Source: an uncultured Sulfitobacter sp.
GTDB lineage: Bacteria > Pseudomonadota > Alphaproteobacteria > Rhodobacterales > Rhodobacteraceae
Length of the DNA: 64,000 nucleotides
Assembly (NCBI RefSeq): GCF_947502895.1
Contig: NZ_CANNBM010000003.1
Span: 310,001-374,000, forward strand
Direction of reading: 5' to 3'
In this document: piece after piece, positions 1 to 9,325 of the stretch
Numbering within the stretch: the stretch's first letter is position 1
Layout of the letters: the number at the start of each line of letters is the position of its first letter
Position numbers and translations under genes: made by a program
The notes under the pieces: model-generated
What the model was told of the DNA's origin: nothing
The model's database searches: none
What the model saw: the letters and a program-made list of their open reading frames with translations, nothing else

Positions 1-214
1 CTCCTGCACAAAACGCGATAGCAAACACCCCCCATATCCATCCTCCTGCAGGGAGTGCGGCGATACTGGCGAGACTGAGCAGGCTCAGAAACGGCAACAT
101 ATACATTGCAATCACAGGCATCACGCGACGGTGCCGTGCGCGCAGTCCCAGAACCAAAAGGCCAATAAACAAGAGAGGAACCCAGACAGGGATACTGGTG
201 AGAATTTGTGTCAT
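1..214 (-). CDS. Partial small membrane protein (resembles DUF6622)
   Basis: The minus strand reads an open frame from an ATG at 212-214 to the window edge without a stop, giving 71 residues, so the C-terminus is missing. The visible part is very hydrophobic: a segment at about residues 8-24, a basic turn (RARHRR), then segments at about 32-53 and 57-71. The start (MTQILTSIPVWVPLL) and the short basic loop after the first helix resemble the small bacterial DUF6622 membrane family, which has no assigned function; that link is from memory of the family pattern. It lies downstream of pntB on the same strand but is separated from it by a terminator. Confidence 0.6.
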   Translation of the reverse strand, partial: MTQILTSIPVWVPLLFIGLLVLGLRARHRRVMPVIAMYMLPFLSLLSLASIAALPAGGWIWGVFAIAFCAG

Positions 215-355
215 GTGATGCAGTCCTTCATATGCATGGAATCGATGTCACCACCACGCCATGCGCCACCCTGCCTTCACCAGCCACAATACGTGAACGC
301 CCAACCTCGCGCGCAGACGCCATTCACGAAGCGCCAATAACACCCGTACAAATGC

Positions 356-383
356 AAAACGCCCCACCATTTCTGGCAGGGCG
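356..383 (-). terminator. Rho-independent terminator of pntAB
   Basis: On the minus strand a 10-bp stem (360-369 with 374-383, two G-U pairs) closed by a GAAA tetraloop is followed by TTTTG. It lies 45 bases past the pntB stop codon. Confidence 0.75.
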
Positions 384-427
384 CTTGCGTTGCATATGCC
401 TTGGCGGGGCATCGCCCCGATGGCAGA

Positions 428-1924
428 TCAATCGATCATCGGCAGCAGCTTATCCAGCGACGCTTTTGCATCCCCATAGAACATGCGCGTGTTCTCTTTA
501 AAGAATAGCGGGTTCTCGATACCGGAATATCCCGTACCCTGCCCGCGCTTGGACACGAACACCTGCTTGGCCTTCCAGCACTCCAGAACCGGCATGCCGG
601 CGATGGGGCTGTTAGGATCATCCTGTGCGGCAGGGTTCACGATGTCATTGGACCCGATTACAATCGCCACGTCGGTGGTGGGGAAGTCATCGTTGATCTC
701 GTCCATCTCCATCACGATGTCATAGGGCACCTTGGCTTCGGCCAGCAGCACGTTCATGTGTCCAGGCAAACGGCCCGCAACAGGGTGAATGGCAAACCGC
801 ACATTCTTGCCCTGCGCCCGCAGCTTTTTGACCAGATCGCTGACGGCTGACTGCGCCTGCGCCACAGCCATACCATAGCCAGGGATGATGATGACACTAT
901 CGGCCTCGTTCAAGGCCTGCGCCACACCATCGGCCTCGATGGCGATCTGCTCGCCCTCAACGGCCATCTGCTCGCCTGCTGGGCCACCAAAGCCACCCAG
1001 AATGACCGAGACAAACGAACGGTTCATCGCCTTACACATGATGTAGGACAGGATCGCACCGGACGAGCCGACCAACGCACCAACCACGATCAACAGATCG
1101 TTGCCAAGGCTGAAACCAATCGCCGCCGCAGCCCAGCCAGAATAGCTGTTAAGCATGGATACAACCACCGGCATATCCGCGCCGCCGATGCCCATGATCA
1201 GGTGATAACCGATAAACAGCGCCAGCAGTGTCAGCAGTACCAGCGTCCAGCTGCCTGCACCCGAAAGATACATAATCGCAAACAGCAGCGACAGACCCGC
1301 AGCACCGGCATTCAGCAGATGCCCACCCGGCAGCTTGGCTGCCGATGTGTCTACCTTACCCGCCAGCTTGCCATAGGCGATGATGGACCCCGTAAAGGTC
1401 ACAGCACCAATCCAGATGCCCAGCACCAGCTCGACCCGCAAAATGCCGATCTCGACCCCGGTTTTCTTGGCGATGAGCTGCCCGAACGAGGACAATCCCT
1501 CATAGGTCGCCGCAGGCAGACCGACGGCAGTGTAGCCATTCGGCCCGACTGCGCCAAAGACCTGACCCGCCTCTTCGTAAAGCCCTGCAATATCGTTGAT
1601 CATCAGATCCGCGTTGAACCCGACAAATACCGCAGCCAGACCAACAAGGCTGTGCATAATTGCCACCAGTTCAGGCATCTGCGTCATTTGCACTTTGGTG
1701 GCCAACTGATAGCCAACAGCCGCGCCCGCCGCGATCAGGATCAGCGACAGCAGCCACAACCCCTGACCAGGCCCGATCAGCGTGGCGACAACCGCAATGG
1801 CCATGCCCACGATACCGTACCAAACAGCACGCTTTGCACTTTCCTGACCGCTAAGCCCGCCCAGTGACAAAATGAAAAGAACCGCCGCAACCGCATAGGC
1901 CGCAATTGTAAATCCGTATTCCAT
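428..1924 (-). CDS. pntB: NAD(P) transhydrogenase subunit beta
   Basis: Membrane subunit of the proton-translocating transhydrogenase, which uses the proton gradient to move hydride from NADH to NADP+ and supplies cytoplasmic NADPH. The 498 residues match the full family length. The first 310 or so form the multi-helix membrane part (dII). The C-terminal NADP(H) domain (dIII) shows the PGYGMAVAQAQ nucleotide loop near residue 350, and near the end the conserved GSNDIVNPAAQDDP and RGQGTGYSGIENPLF segments. The start follows an AGGACAGG ribosome site. It lies 12 bases behind pntA and is followed by a terminator, so the two genes form a simple operon. Confidence 0.97.
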   Translation of the reverse strand: MEYGFTIAAYAVAAVLFILSLGGLSGQESAKRAVWYGIVGMAIAVVATLIGPGQGLWLLSLILIAAGAAVGYQLATKVQMTQMPELVAIMHSLVGLAAVFVGFNADLMINDIAGLYEEAGQVFGAVGPNGYTAVGLPAATYEGLSSFGQLIAKKTGVEIGILRVELVLGIWIGAVTFTGSIIAYGKLAGKVDTSAAKLPGGHLLNAGAAGLSLLFAIMYLSGAGSWTLVLLTLLALFIGYHLIMGIGGADMPVVVSMLNSYSGWAAAAIGFSLGNDLLIVVGALVGSSGAILSYIMCKAMNRSFVSVILGGFGGPAGEQMAVEGEQIAIEADGVAQALNEADSVIIIPGYGMAVAQAQSAVSDLVKKLRAQGKNVRFAIHPVAGRLPGHMNVLLAEAKVPYDIVMEMDEINDDFPTTDVAIVIGSNDIVNPAAQDDPNSPIAGMPVLECWKAKQVFVSKRGQGTGYSGIENPLFFKENTRMFYGDAKASLDKLLPMID

Positions 1925-1936
1925 GTGACCTGTCCT

Positions 1937-3514
1937 TTAAGATTTCTGGAACATGGCGAGCATGCGCCGTGTCACGAGGAAGCCGCCAAAGATGTTGATG
2001 GAAGCCATGAAAATGCCCAGCGCCGCCAGCAGCGTGATCAGAAACGAACTCGACCCGATCTGGATCAGCGCGCCAAGGATAACGATAGACGAAATCGCAT
2101 TGGTCACCGCCATCAGCGGAGTGTGCAGGCTGTGCGCAACGCCCCAGATGACCTGAAATCCGATAAACACCGACAGGATGAACACGATAAAGTGCTGCAT
2201 AAAGCTGGCTGGTGCGATCAGCCCGACCGACAGCAGCAACGCGCCACCAACAGCCAGCAGGATCACTTGATTTTTCGTCTGTGCCTTAAACGCAGCTGTC
2301 TCGGCCGCGCGCTTTTCTTCCGGCGTCAGCTCTTTGGGCGCGGCAGGTTTGTTTTTCTGCTGCGCAATCGCGTTCACCTTGGGGGGTGGCGGCGGGAAGG
2401 TGACTTCTTTCGCGTGGGCAATCGTCGCCCCGCGGATGACGTCGTCTTCCATGTTGTGGTTTATAACACCGTCTTTTTCAGGTGTCAGATCGGTCATCAA
2501 ATGACGGATATTGGTTGCGTACAGCGTTGAGGCCTGCGCGCCCATCCGGCTGGGGAAATCGGTATAACCGATGATCGTTACACCATTCTTGGTGACGATC
2601 TTTTCGTCCATGACCGTCTGCTTACAGTTACCACCCTTCTCTGCCGCCAGATCCACAATCACCGAGCCGGATTTCATCGCCGCAACCATATCTTCGGTCC
2701 ACAGCTCTGGTGCCTCGCGGTTCGGGATCAACGCGGTACAAATCACGATATCGACTTCCGGGGCCAACTCGCGGAATTTGGCCAGCTGCGCCTCGCGGAA
2801 TTCAGGAGAGGACACAGAGGCATAGCCGCCTGTTACCGCACCGTCCTGCTGCTCTTCCTCGAAATCGAGGTAAACGAATTCGGCACCCATGCTTTCGACC
2901 TGCTCGGCCACTTCGGGGCGCACGTCAAACGCCAGCGTGATCGCGCCCAGCGAGGTAGACGTACCAATCGCTGCCAGACCTGCAACACCCGCACCGATCA
3001 CCAGCACTTTTGCAGGCGGAACTTTACCCGCTGCCGTAATCTGACCCGTAAAGAAACGGCCAAAGTTGTTACCAGCTTCAATAACAGCGCGGTAGCCTGC
3101 GATATTGGCCATCGACGACAGCGCGTCCATTTTCTGCGCGCGCGAAATACGCGGGATCATCTCCATCGCGACAACAGTGGCGCCCTTTTTGGCAGCCGCC
3201 TGCATGTGCGCTTCATCCGCAACAGGGCTGAAGAACGAGATAAGCGTCTGGCCTTCGCGCAGCTTTTTCATCTCGCCAGCGTCAGGGGCGCGCACTTTGG
3301 CAACCACATCCGCCGCTTTCCACAGGGCAGCGGCGGTTTTCACCACCTCCACGCCTGCCGCAGCATAGGCCGCATCATCAAAACCGGAGGCATGTCCCGC
3401 TCCCGCTTCGATCAGGCACTCATGCCCCAGTTTTTGTAGTTGTAGCGCACTGTCAGGCGTCATCGCCACGCGGCGCTCGCCTTCGAATACCTCTTTAGGT
3501 GTCCCGATCTTCAC
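1937..3514 (-). CDS. pntA: NAD(P) transhydrogenase subunit alpha
   Basis: Soluble NAD(H)-binding subunit plus the short membrane segment of the same enzyme. The 525 residues are the undivided E. coli-like form: an alanine-dehydrogenase-like NAD domain (dI) with the dinucleotide loop GAGVAGLAA near residue 175, then a linker rich in proline and lysine (PPPPPKVNAIAQQKNKP) near 375-390, then four hydrophobic helices in the last 110 residues. Many alphaproteobacteria split this protein into PntAA and PntAB; here it is not split. It is the first gene of the pntAB operon, and the 329 bases upstream must hold its promoter. Confidence 0.97.
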   Translation of the reverse strand: MKIGTPKEVFEGERRVAMTPDSALQLQKLGHECLIEAGAGHASGFDDAAYAAAGVEVVKTAAALWKAADVVAKVRAPDAGEMKKLREGQTLISFFSPVADEAHMQAAAKKGATVVAMEMIPRISRAQKMDALSSMANIAGYRAVIEAGNNFGRFFTGQITAAGKVPPAKVLVIGAGVAGLAAIGTSTSLGAITLAFDVRPEVAEQVESMGAEFVYLDFEEEQQDGAVTGGYASVSSPEFREAQLAKFRELAPEVDIVICTALIPNREAPELWTEDMVAAMKSGSVIVDLAAEKGGNCKQTVMDEKIVTKNGVTIIGYTDFPSRMGAQASTLYATNIRHLMTDLTPEKDGVINHNMEDDVIRGATIAHAKEVTFPPPPPKVNAIAQQKNKPAAPKELTPEEKRAAETAAFKAQTKNQVILLAVGGALLLSVGLIAPASFMQHFIVFILSVFIGFQVIWGVAHSLHTPLMAVTNAISSIVILGALIQIGSSSFLITLLAALGIFMASINIFGGFLVTRRMLAMFQKS

Positions 3515-3843
3515 TCAAAATCTCCCAAAATTGCGTTTGGTGCCGAAACTGGCGTGTCGCAGATAATGCTTGGACCTAGCGCGCAGGTCCCCGACAAACA
3601 AGCGCTGCACCTGCATAATGCGCAGTCTTGTGCAGCTTTTTTGACCAATGCGACGAAAACAACTTATATTTAATGCACTTTAATGCATCGAAACAATATT
3701 TCACGCGCGCCACTCCATACGCAACATTGCATCGCACACGCAAAACAGAATCACCCGCTCTGCCGTGACGTTAAAACCGCGCCCTCTATCCGCCGCCCAG
3801 CACCCTGCCTACACTCACACTCTAAAATAAGGGAGAGAGACAA
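3515..3843. other. Intergenic region between divergent pntA and SDR gene
   Basis: 329 bases with no convincing gene. It must carry the two divergent promoters. I see an AT-rich core around 3660-3700 with a nearby direct repeat (TTTAATGCA twice, 10 bases apart), but no well-defined operator or promoter pair. The right end holds the SDR ribosome site AAGGGAGAG. Confidence 0.5.
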
Positions 3844-4596
3844 ATGACACTGCAGGAAAAACACGCACTGATTACGGGCGGCGGCACAGGCATCGGCCTT
3901 GCTATCGCGCAAATGCTGGTTGCGCGCGGCGCGCACGTCACCATCACTGGGCGCCGACAAGAGGTTCTCGACGAGGTGGCCACAGACGGAATGACGCCCT
4001 TGGCGATGGATGTGCAGAACGAAGCAGACGTGATTGCCAAAATCGCGGCCGCCGTCGAGGCGCATGGCCCGATCCAGATTTGTGTACCGAACGCGGGCCT
4101 CGCCACAGGCAAAGCCGCGCACAAAACCGACATGACATTCTGGCGCGACATGATGGCGACCAATCTCGATGGCGCGTTCCTTACAATCCGCGAAAGCCTG
4201 AAATCCATGCAGACCACCGATTGGGGCCGCGTGATTGCCGTGTCCTCCATGGCAGGGCTCAAAGGGTTGCCGGGGGCTGCGTGTTATTCGGCCTCAAAAC
4301 ACGGGATGATCGGCCTCATCCGGTCACTAAGCGAGGAGTACATGGGCAAGCCCTATACCTTTAATTCGCTCTGCCCCGGATACGTGGACACCCCTATCGT
4401 GACCCGCAACACCAAATCCATTTCGGAACGTGCAGGCATTTCCGAAGAAGACGCGCGTAACATGATGGTCAAGGCAAACCGCCACAAGCGCCTGATTACA
4501 GTGGATGAAGTTTCGGCCGCTGCTGCTTGGCTGGTTGGCGAAGGCTCGGGCAGTATCAATGGTCAAAGCATCGAAATCGCAGGCGGCATGATGTAG
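3844..4596 (+). CDS. SDR family NAD(P)-dependent oxidoreductase
   Basis: Classical short-chain dehydrogenase/reductase of 250 residues, a normal length. The Rossmann loop TGGGTGIG is at residues 11-18, the NAG motif at 83-85, the catalytic Ser in VSS at 134-136, and the YSASK active site has Tyr148 and Lys152. The C-terminus has the usual SINGQSIEIAGG segment. The substrate cannot be told from sequence; residues after the active site (LCPGYVDTPIV) are typical of ketoacyl or hydroxyacid reductases. A strong ribosome site (AAGGGAGAGAGACAA) precedes the ATG. It stands alone, convergent with the next gene. Confidence 0.9.
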   Translation: MTLQEKHALITGGGTGIGLAIAQMLVARGAHVTITGRRQEVLDEVATDGMTPLAMDVQNEADVIAKIAAAVEAHGPIQICVPNAGLATGKAAHKTDMTFWRDMMATNLDGAFLTIRESLKSMQTTDWGRVIAVSSMAGLKGLPGAACYSASKHGMIGLIRSLSEEYMGKPYTFNSLCPGYVDTPIVTRNTKSISERAGISEEDARNMMVKANRHKRLITVDEVSAAAAWLVGEGSGSINGQSIEIAGGMM

Positions 4597-4614
4597 CTGC
4601 CCAGCGCACAGCAG

Positions 4615-4645
4615 AGCGGCGGGGTCATCCCACGCCGCTTTGCTC
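4615..4645 (+). terminator. Terminator-like hairpin after the SDR gene
   Basis: A ten-pair stem (4615-4624 with 4629-4639, one bulged A, TCAT loop) is followed on the plus strand by a weak T-rich tail (TTTGCTCTCT). It lies between two convergent genes and could serve both. Confidence 0.5.
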
Positions 4646-4646
4646 T

Positions 4647-5426
4647 CTATACTGCGCGGGCTACCGCCGTAGGGCGTGCGCCAGCGGCCCAGTCGCGTGC
4701 CGCAGCACCGAATGCCTCGAACAACGGGCGCGACACAGGATCTTTCGCCGCCTCGTATTCAGGGTGCCACTGCACAGCGAGGGTGAAACCCGCAGCCCCC
4801 TCGACATAAATCGCCTCTGGCGTGCCGTCCTCCGCATGGCCGTCGACAACAATGCGTTGGCCTGCGGTTTTGATGCCTTGGCCATGCAACGTATTGGTCC
4901 GCACAACCTCGGCGCCCATCACACCATGGAACACACCGCCTTTTGTAAATCGTACATCGTGGCGCAGCTCGAATTTCTCTTCCATCGTCCCATCGGGTGG
5001 CATGCGGTGGTTCATCCGGCCTGGCAGATCGCGGATTTCGGGGTACAGCGTGCCGCCCATGGCAACATTCACTTCCTGAAATCCGCGGCAAATGCCGAAT
5101 ACGGGCTGGCCCACTGCCACACAGGCGCGCACCAGTTCCAACACAACCTTGTCGCGCGCACGGTCAAACTCGCCGTGTGCAGGCGTTTCTGCCTCGCCGT
5201 ATTCCTCGGGATGCACATTGGGCCGACCACCTGTCAGCAGAAAACCGTCACAACAGTCCATCAACTCGCCGACGGACACCAAATCAGGGCACGACGGCAC
5301 CAACATCGGCATACAGCCCGACACCTCCGCCACAGCGGTAGAGTTCATGACCCCGCCCGCATGCACAGGATACTGGTCGTTCAACAGATAGCTGTTGCCG
5401 ATAATGCCAATCACAGGCCGACCCAT
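4647..5426 (-). CDS. Gamma-glutamyl-gamma-aminobutyrate hydrolase family protein (peptidase C26)
   Basis: Class-I glutamine-amidotransferase fold hydrolase, similar in kind to PuuD, which hydrolyses gamma-glutamyl amides such as gamma-glutamyl-GABA in putrescine breakdown. With the ATG at 5426 the protein has 259 residues. The nucleophile elbow GICRGFQEVN gives Cys113, and QWHPE gives His221 and Glu223, completing the triad. The ATG at 5426 has a GGGGAG site eight bases upstream and is preferred over a TTG at 5444. No other polyamine genes are nearby, so the substrate is open; the family is broad. Confidence 0.88.
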   Translation of the reverse strand: MGRPVIGIIGNSYLLNDQYPVHAGGVMNSTAVAEVSGCMPMLVPSCPDLVSVGELMDCCDGFLLTGGRPNVHPEEYGEAETPAHGEFDRARDKVVLELVRACVAVGQPVFGICRGFQEVNVAMGGTLYPEIRDLPGRMNHRMPPDGTMEEKFELRHDVRFTKGGVFHGVMGAEVVRTNTLHGQGIKTAGQRIVVDGHAEDGTPEAIYVEGAAGFTLAVQWHPEYEAAKDPVSRPLFEAFGAAARDWAAGARPTAVARAV

Positions 5427-5499
5427 TACACTACTCCCCGACAAATTGATGGGTGGATGCTAGCGCGCAGCGGCCCCAGCCTCAACACCCCAAAGTAAT

Positions 5500-5522
5500 G
5501 CAGGCCCGCCGCTGGGGCCTGC
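5500..5522 (-). terminator. Hairpin downstream of the HbpS-like gene
   Basis: Perfect 8-bp inverted repeat (GCAGGCCC at 5500-5507 with GGGCCTGC at 5515-5522) 23 bases past the stop of the minus-strand gene at 5546. The tail ATTACTTTGG is poor in T, so it is a weak or Rho-assisted terminator at best. Confidence 0.4.
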
Positions 5523-5545
5523 ACGCATATTAAACAGGCAAATCT

Positions 5546-5971
5546 TTAGATTTCACCAATCAGGCCTGCGCCTTCGATGCCCGCCATGGCCGCAATCGCA
5601 TCGTTGTCGGAGGTATCACCCGTTACGCCAACAGCGCCGATCACGGCCCCCTTGGCGGTGCGCAGCAAAACACCCCCAGGCACAGGTACGACCTGCCCGC
5701 CGAACACGCCATTTACCGACTGCATAAAATAAGCCTGCGCCTCGGCACGCGCCATCTGTGCAGTGCCTGCCATGCCTAGCATCACAGCGCCGTATGCCTT
5801 GCCATGCGCGATAGCAAAACGTCCGGGCGCTGCCCCGTCCTGCCGCTCGAATGCGATCACATGCCCGCCCGCATCCAGCACAACAACCGACAGCGGCTTA
5901 AGCTCCAGCTCGGCACCTTTTTCCAAGGTCTTACGGATCACCGACCGCGCTTTTCTCAATGAAACACTCAT
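5546..5971 (-). CDS. GlcG/HbpS family heme-binding-like protein
   Basis: A 141-residue protein of the GlcG/HbpS fold. The typical motifs are present: an N-terminal helix, VVVLDAGGHVIAFERQDGA, AHGKAYGAV, and the glycine-rich C-terminal VPGGVLLRTAKGAVIGAVGVTG. Relatives bind heme or corrinoids, or have unknown roles next to glycolate genes; no specific ligand can be assigned here. The ATG at 5971 has an AGAGGAAG site at proper spacing and removes a non-conserved 12-residue extension. It is a single gene. Confidence 0.85.
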   Translation of the reverse strand: MSVSLRKARSVIRKTLEKGAELELKPLSVVVLDAGGHVIAFERQDGAAPGRFAIAHGKAYGAVMLGMAGTAQMARAEAQAYFMQSVNGVFGGQVVPVPGGVLLRTAKGAVIGAVGVTGDTSDNDAIAAMAGIEGAGLIGEI

Positions 5972-6178
5972 CTTTTCTTCCTCTACAATTCCGCACGACA
6001 TCCGCACAAACGCACGTTTGCCTGTTCTGCTGGCTCAAATTCTACATTTTATCCGAAAGGCTGGCCCCTCGGCTTTACCACCGTCAACAGGCGCGACTCT
6101 CTGGAATAGAAAAGACAACGCCTGCCAAACCGTGCGCACCTTAAACAACGCAGCAGCGCCACTGGCAACAGACAGCTG

Positions 6179-6331
6179 CTATTGCGCTGCGCCGCGCGCA
6201 CGTTTGCATCGCTGCGAGCAATAGCGCACCTCGTCCCAAACCGCCGCCCATTTCTTGCGCCAGCTAAACGGTTTGCCACAGGTCGCACAGACTTTCTGCG
6301 GCAAATCACCCTTTTTTACATGCTTTCCCAT
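6179..6331 (-). CDS. DUF2256 small zinc-ribbon-like protein
   Basis: A 50-residue gene short enough to be missed. It starts at ATG 6329-6331 (MGKHVKKGDLPQKVC) and ends at TAG 6179-6181. It carries the DUF2256 pattern: a LPxKxC segment with CxxC (Cys15, Cys18), the FSWRKKW core, and a second cysteine pair (YCSQRCK). The four cysteines suggest one zinc site. The family is basic, widespread, and often beside photolyase or DNA-damage genes, though not here; the function is unknown. It is read toward the HbpS-like gene, 207 bases away. Confidence 0.8.
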   Translation of the reverse strand: MGKHVKKGDLPQKVCATCGKPFSWRKKWAAVWDEVRYCSQRCKRARGAAQ

Positions 6332-6360
6332 TTTGCCCTACGTAGCCCCGCTGCGCGCAC

Positions 6361-6389
6361 AAAAAAGGGGCGCCCCAGCAGGACGCCCC
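6361..6389 (-). terminator. Rho-independent terminator
   Basis: GGGGCG (6367-6372) pairs with CGCCCC (6384-6389); on the minus strand the stem is followed by six T. It lies 28 bases past the stop of the 82-residue gene and upstream of the DUF2256 gene, so these two minus-strand genes are separate units. Confidence 0.75.
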
Positions 6390-6417
6390 GATAAATCGAA
6401 ATTTCTGTGTTGACCGA

Positions 6418-6666
6418 TCAATCCGTCGCGAGCGGTGTTGCGGATGAATTTGTTCCGGGCTCATAAACATCGGTCTGCGCCGCAGTGGCGGCCGTTCCCG
6501 CCTGATCGGTGTTGGTTACGGCATCAGGATCGCCTGCGTTCATCATATTTAGACCTAGCAGACCGATCACCATAAGCGCGCCGAACAGCATCGCACCCTT
6601 GATCCCCAGCAGGGCGGGACGGTGACGCTTCTCTTGAATACCGATATTTGTGTCGGGTGCAGACAT
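6418..6666 (-). CDS. Hypothetical 82-residue single-pass membrane protein
   Basis: No family recognised. It starts MSAPDTNIGIQ, has one hydrophobic helix at about residues 23-43 (IKGAMLFGALMVIGLLGLNMM), and a low-complexity tail rich in Ala, Thr, Asp and Asn. An excellent AAAGGAG ribosome site and the terminator downstream support a real gene. It is divergent from pepN. With a cytoplasmic basic N-terminal side (EKRHR) and an acidic tail it is likely an inner-membrane protein with a periplasmic C-terminus. Confidence 0.7.
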   Translation of the reverse strand: MSAPDTNIGIQEKRHRPALLGIKGAMLFGALMVIGLLGLNMMNAGDPDAVTNTDQAGTAATAAQTDVYEPGTNSSATPLATD

Positions 6667-6760
6667 GATCTGTTCTCCTTTATCCGTTGCTCCCCGCTTG
6701 CAGGCGGGCTGTTGCAGACTTAACGTGCCGCTATCCAGATTGGTTCCATAAAAAGGCGAA

Positions 6761-9325
6761 ATGATGCGCGACGCAGCCCCCCAAACGGTTTACCTCTCCG
6801 ACTACACGCCATTTCCCTGGACGGTAGAAAGCGTCGAGTTGCACTTCACGCTCGACCCCCATGCCACGCGGGTCCGCTCGACCATCCGATTTGTGCCAAA
6901 CCCTGCCTATGTCAAAGACCCCGACGAACCCGTGCCAACCATGTTCCTGCACGGCGAAAACGTGAAACTGATCTGGGCACAAATTGACAAAACGCCCGTT
7001 GATCCCGAAGTAACCGCCACGGGCCTGCGCACCGCCGTACCCGACGGCCCCTTCACATGGGAGGCCGAGGTCGAGATTGACCCCGCAAACAATACAGCCC
7101 TCGAAGGGCTCTATATGTCGAACGGCATGTATTGCACCCAATGCGAGGCCGAGGGCTTTCGCAAGATCACCTTCTATCCCGACCGCCCCGATGTGATGAG
7201 CGTGTTTACCGTCACCATCGAAGGGCCCCATCCCGTTTTGCTCTCCAATGGTAATCCCGTCGTCACGCAAAAGCATCTCGCCAAATGGCATGACCCGTGG
7301 CCCAAACCCGCCTACCTCTTTGCGCTGGTCGCTGGAGATCTGGTTGCCCATTCAGACAGTTTCACCACCATGTCGGGGCGCGATGTCGCGCTCAACCTCT
7401 ATGTGCGCCCCGGTGACGAGGGAAAATGCGCATTTGGCATGCAGGCGCTCAAAGACAGTATGAAGTGGGACGAGGACGTATACGGCCGTGAATACGATCT
7501 GGATCTGTTCAACATCGTCGCCGTCGATGACTTCAACATGGGCGCGATGGAGAACAAGGGCCTTAACATCTTCAACTCCTCCGCCGTACTTGCTTCGCAG
7601 GCCACCTCCACCGATACGAATTTCGAGCGGATCGAGGCGATCATTGCACATGAATACTTCCACAACTGGACAGGCAACCGCATCACCTGCCGTGACTGGT
7701 TCCAGCTGTGCCTCAAGGAAGGGTTGACCGTTTTCCGCGACAGCCAGTTCACCTCCGACATGCGCAGCGCCCCCGTAAAACGCATCGGCGATGTGATTGA
7801 TCTGCGCGGCCGCCAGTTTGCCGAAGACCAAGGCCCGCTGGCCCACCCTGTGCGCCCCGAGAGTTTTCAGGAGATCAACAACTTCTACACCGCCACCATC
7901 TACGAGAAGGGCGCGGAAGTCATCCGTATGCTCAAAACCCTCGTCGGCGATGATGCCTATGCGCAGGCCGTGACACTGTACTTCGACCGCCATGACGGCG
8001 ATGCAGCAACCATCGAGGACTGGCTCAAGGTCTTCGAGGACACTACAGGCCGCGACCTCACACAGTTCAAACGCTGGTACTCCCAAGCTGGCACACCCCG
8101 CCTGAAAGCCGAAGAGACGTGGGCAGGTGACACGCTCACGCTCACCTTCACGCAGCACACACCGCCCAGCGCGGCCACACCCGCCCCGCAACCCTATGTC
8201 ATCCCCATAGCCGTGGGTCTGCTGGGCAAAGACGGCAGCGAGGTTGCGCCCACAACCATTCTAGAGATGACCCAAGCCACCCAGAGCTTTACCTTCACGG
8301 GTCTGTCCGCGCGCCCCACCGCCTCCATACTGCGGGGCTTTTCTGCCCCTGTGGTGCTCGATCACGCTGCCGATCACGCGCATCTGCTGGCCTATGACAC
8401 CGATCCCTTCAACCGTTGGGAGGCGGGGCGCACGCTAGCCCGCAACACACTGATAGACATGATGCTCAACGGCACCCGCCCTGATCCTGCCTATCTGCGC
8501 GGACTGCAAAGCGTACTCGATGATACCAGCCTTGATCCGGCTTACCGCCGCCTGATGATGGCCCTGCCCACCCAGTCGGAACTTGCGACCGCCCTGCATG
8601 ACGCAGGCCATGTGCCAGAGCCCGATATCATCTATGCAACGCTAGAAGCCCTGCGCGACGCCATGGTGCAGCAGTTTCAGGATGTGCTGCCGCAGCTTTA
8701 TGAAGACAATCTCGTCACCGAGGCTTATGCCCCCAATGCCGAACAATCGGGCATGCGGGCGCTAGGAAATGCCGCCTTGTCGCTGCTCACCCGCGTCGAT
8801 GGGGGCAAACTGGCCGCCGAGCAGTACGACCACGCCGACAACATGACCCAACAGCTCGCCGCCCTCGCCAATCTGATCCGCGCAGGACGCGGTGAGGCAG
8901 CCCTCAAGGCGTTTGAGGCCCAGTGGAAAGACGACCGTCTGGTGATGGACAAATGGTTCGGCCTGCAAGTGAACGAGGCCGATCCCGAGGATGCCCACGA
9001 GGTCGCCGCCACCCTCACCAAACACCCCGATTTCAACTGGAAAAACCCCAACCGTTTCCGCGCGGTATTTGGCAGTCTTGCCATGCACCATGCAGGGTTC
9101 CACCACGCCTCGGGTGCGGGCTACGAACTGCTGGCCGACTGGCTGATCAGACTTGATCCCGTGAACCCGCAGACCACCGCGCGCATGTGCAGCGCCTTCC
9201 AGACATGGAAACGCTATGACCCCGCCCGCCGTGACATGATATTGACACAAGTGCAGCGTATCCTCTCCACACCCGACCTAAGCCGCGACACAACCGAAAT
9301 GCTAACGAGAATAGCTGCCCCATGA
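6761..9325 (+). CDS. pepN: Aminopeptidase N (M1 family)
   Basis: Zinc aminopeptidase that trims N-terminal residues from peptides in the cytoplasm. The 854 residues are near the 870 of E. coli PepN, and the key motifs fall at the same numbers: the exopeptidase motif GAMEN at 261-265 and HEYFH at 297-301, with the third zinc ligand Glu in LKEGLTV about 18 residues on. The C-terminal helical domain is complete. It is the first gene of a run of four plus-strand genes; the next start overlaps its stop by four bases. Confidence 0.96.
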   Translation: MMRDAAPQTVYLSDYTPFPWTVESVELHFTLDPHATRVRSTIRFVPNPAYVKDPDEPVPTMFLHGENVKLIWAQIDKTPVDPEVTATGLRTAVPDGPFTWEAEVEIDPANNTALEGLYMSNGMYCTQCEAEGFRKITFYPDRPDVMSVFTVTIEGPHPVLLSNGNPVVTQKHLAKWHDPWPKPAYLFALVAGDLVAHSDSFTTMSGRDVALNLYVRPGDEGKCAFGMQALKDSMKWDEDVYGREYDLDLFNIVAVDDFNMGAMENKGLNIFNSSAVLASQATSTDTNFERIEAIIAHEYFHNWTGNRITCRDWFQLCLKEGLTVFRDSQFTSDMRSAPVKRIGDVIDLRGRQFAEDQGPLAHPVRPESFQEINNFYTATIYEKGAEVIRMLKTLVGDDAYAQAVTLYFDRHDGDAATIEDWLKVFEDTTGRDLTQFKRWYSQAGTPRLKAEETWAGDTLTLTFTQHTPPSAATPAPQPYVIPIAVGLLGKDGSEVAPTTILEMTQATQSFTFTGLSARPTASILRGFSAPVVLDHAADHAHLLAYDTDPFNRWEAGRTLARNTLIDMMLNGTRPDPAYLRGLQSVLDDTSLDPAYRRLMMALPTQSELATALHDAGHVPEPDIIYATLEALRDAMVQQFQDVLPQLYEDNLVTEAYAPNAEQSGMRALGNAALSLLTRVDGGKLAAEQYDHADNMTQQLAALANLIRAGRGEAALKAFEAQWKDDRLVMDKWFGLQVNEADPEDAHEVAATLTKHPDFNWKNPNRFRAVFGSLAMHHAGFHHASGAGYELLADWLIRLDPVNPQTTARMCSAFQTWKRYDPARRDMILTQVQRILSTPDLSRDTTEMLTRIAAP

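Noticed and set aside
3660..3690. Direct repeat TTTAATGCA as a possible operator
   Set aside because: Only two copies in AT-rich DNA with no symmetry or link to a known regulator.
7352..8191. 279-residue antisense frame in pepN
   Set aside because: Shadow of the pepN codons; pepN motifs are fully conserved.
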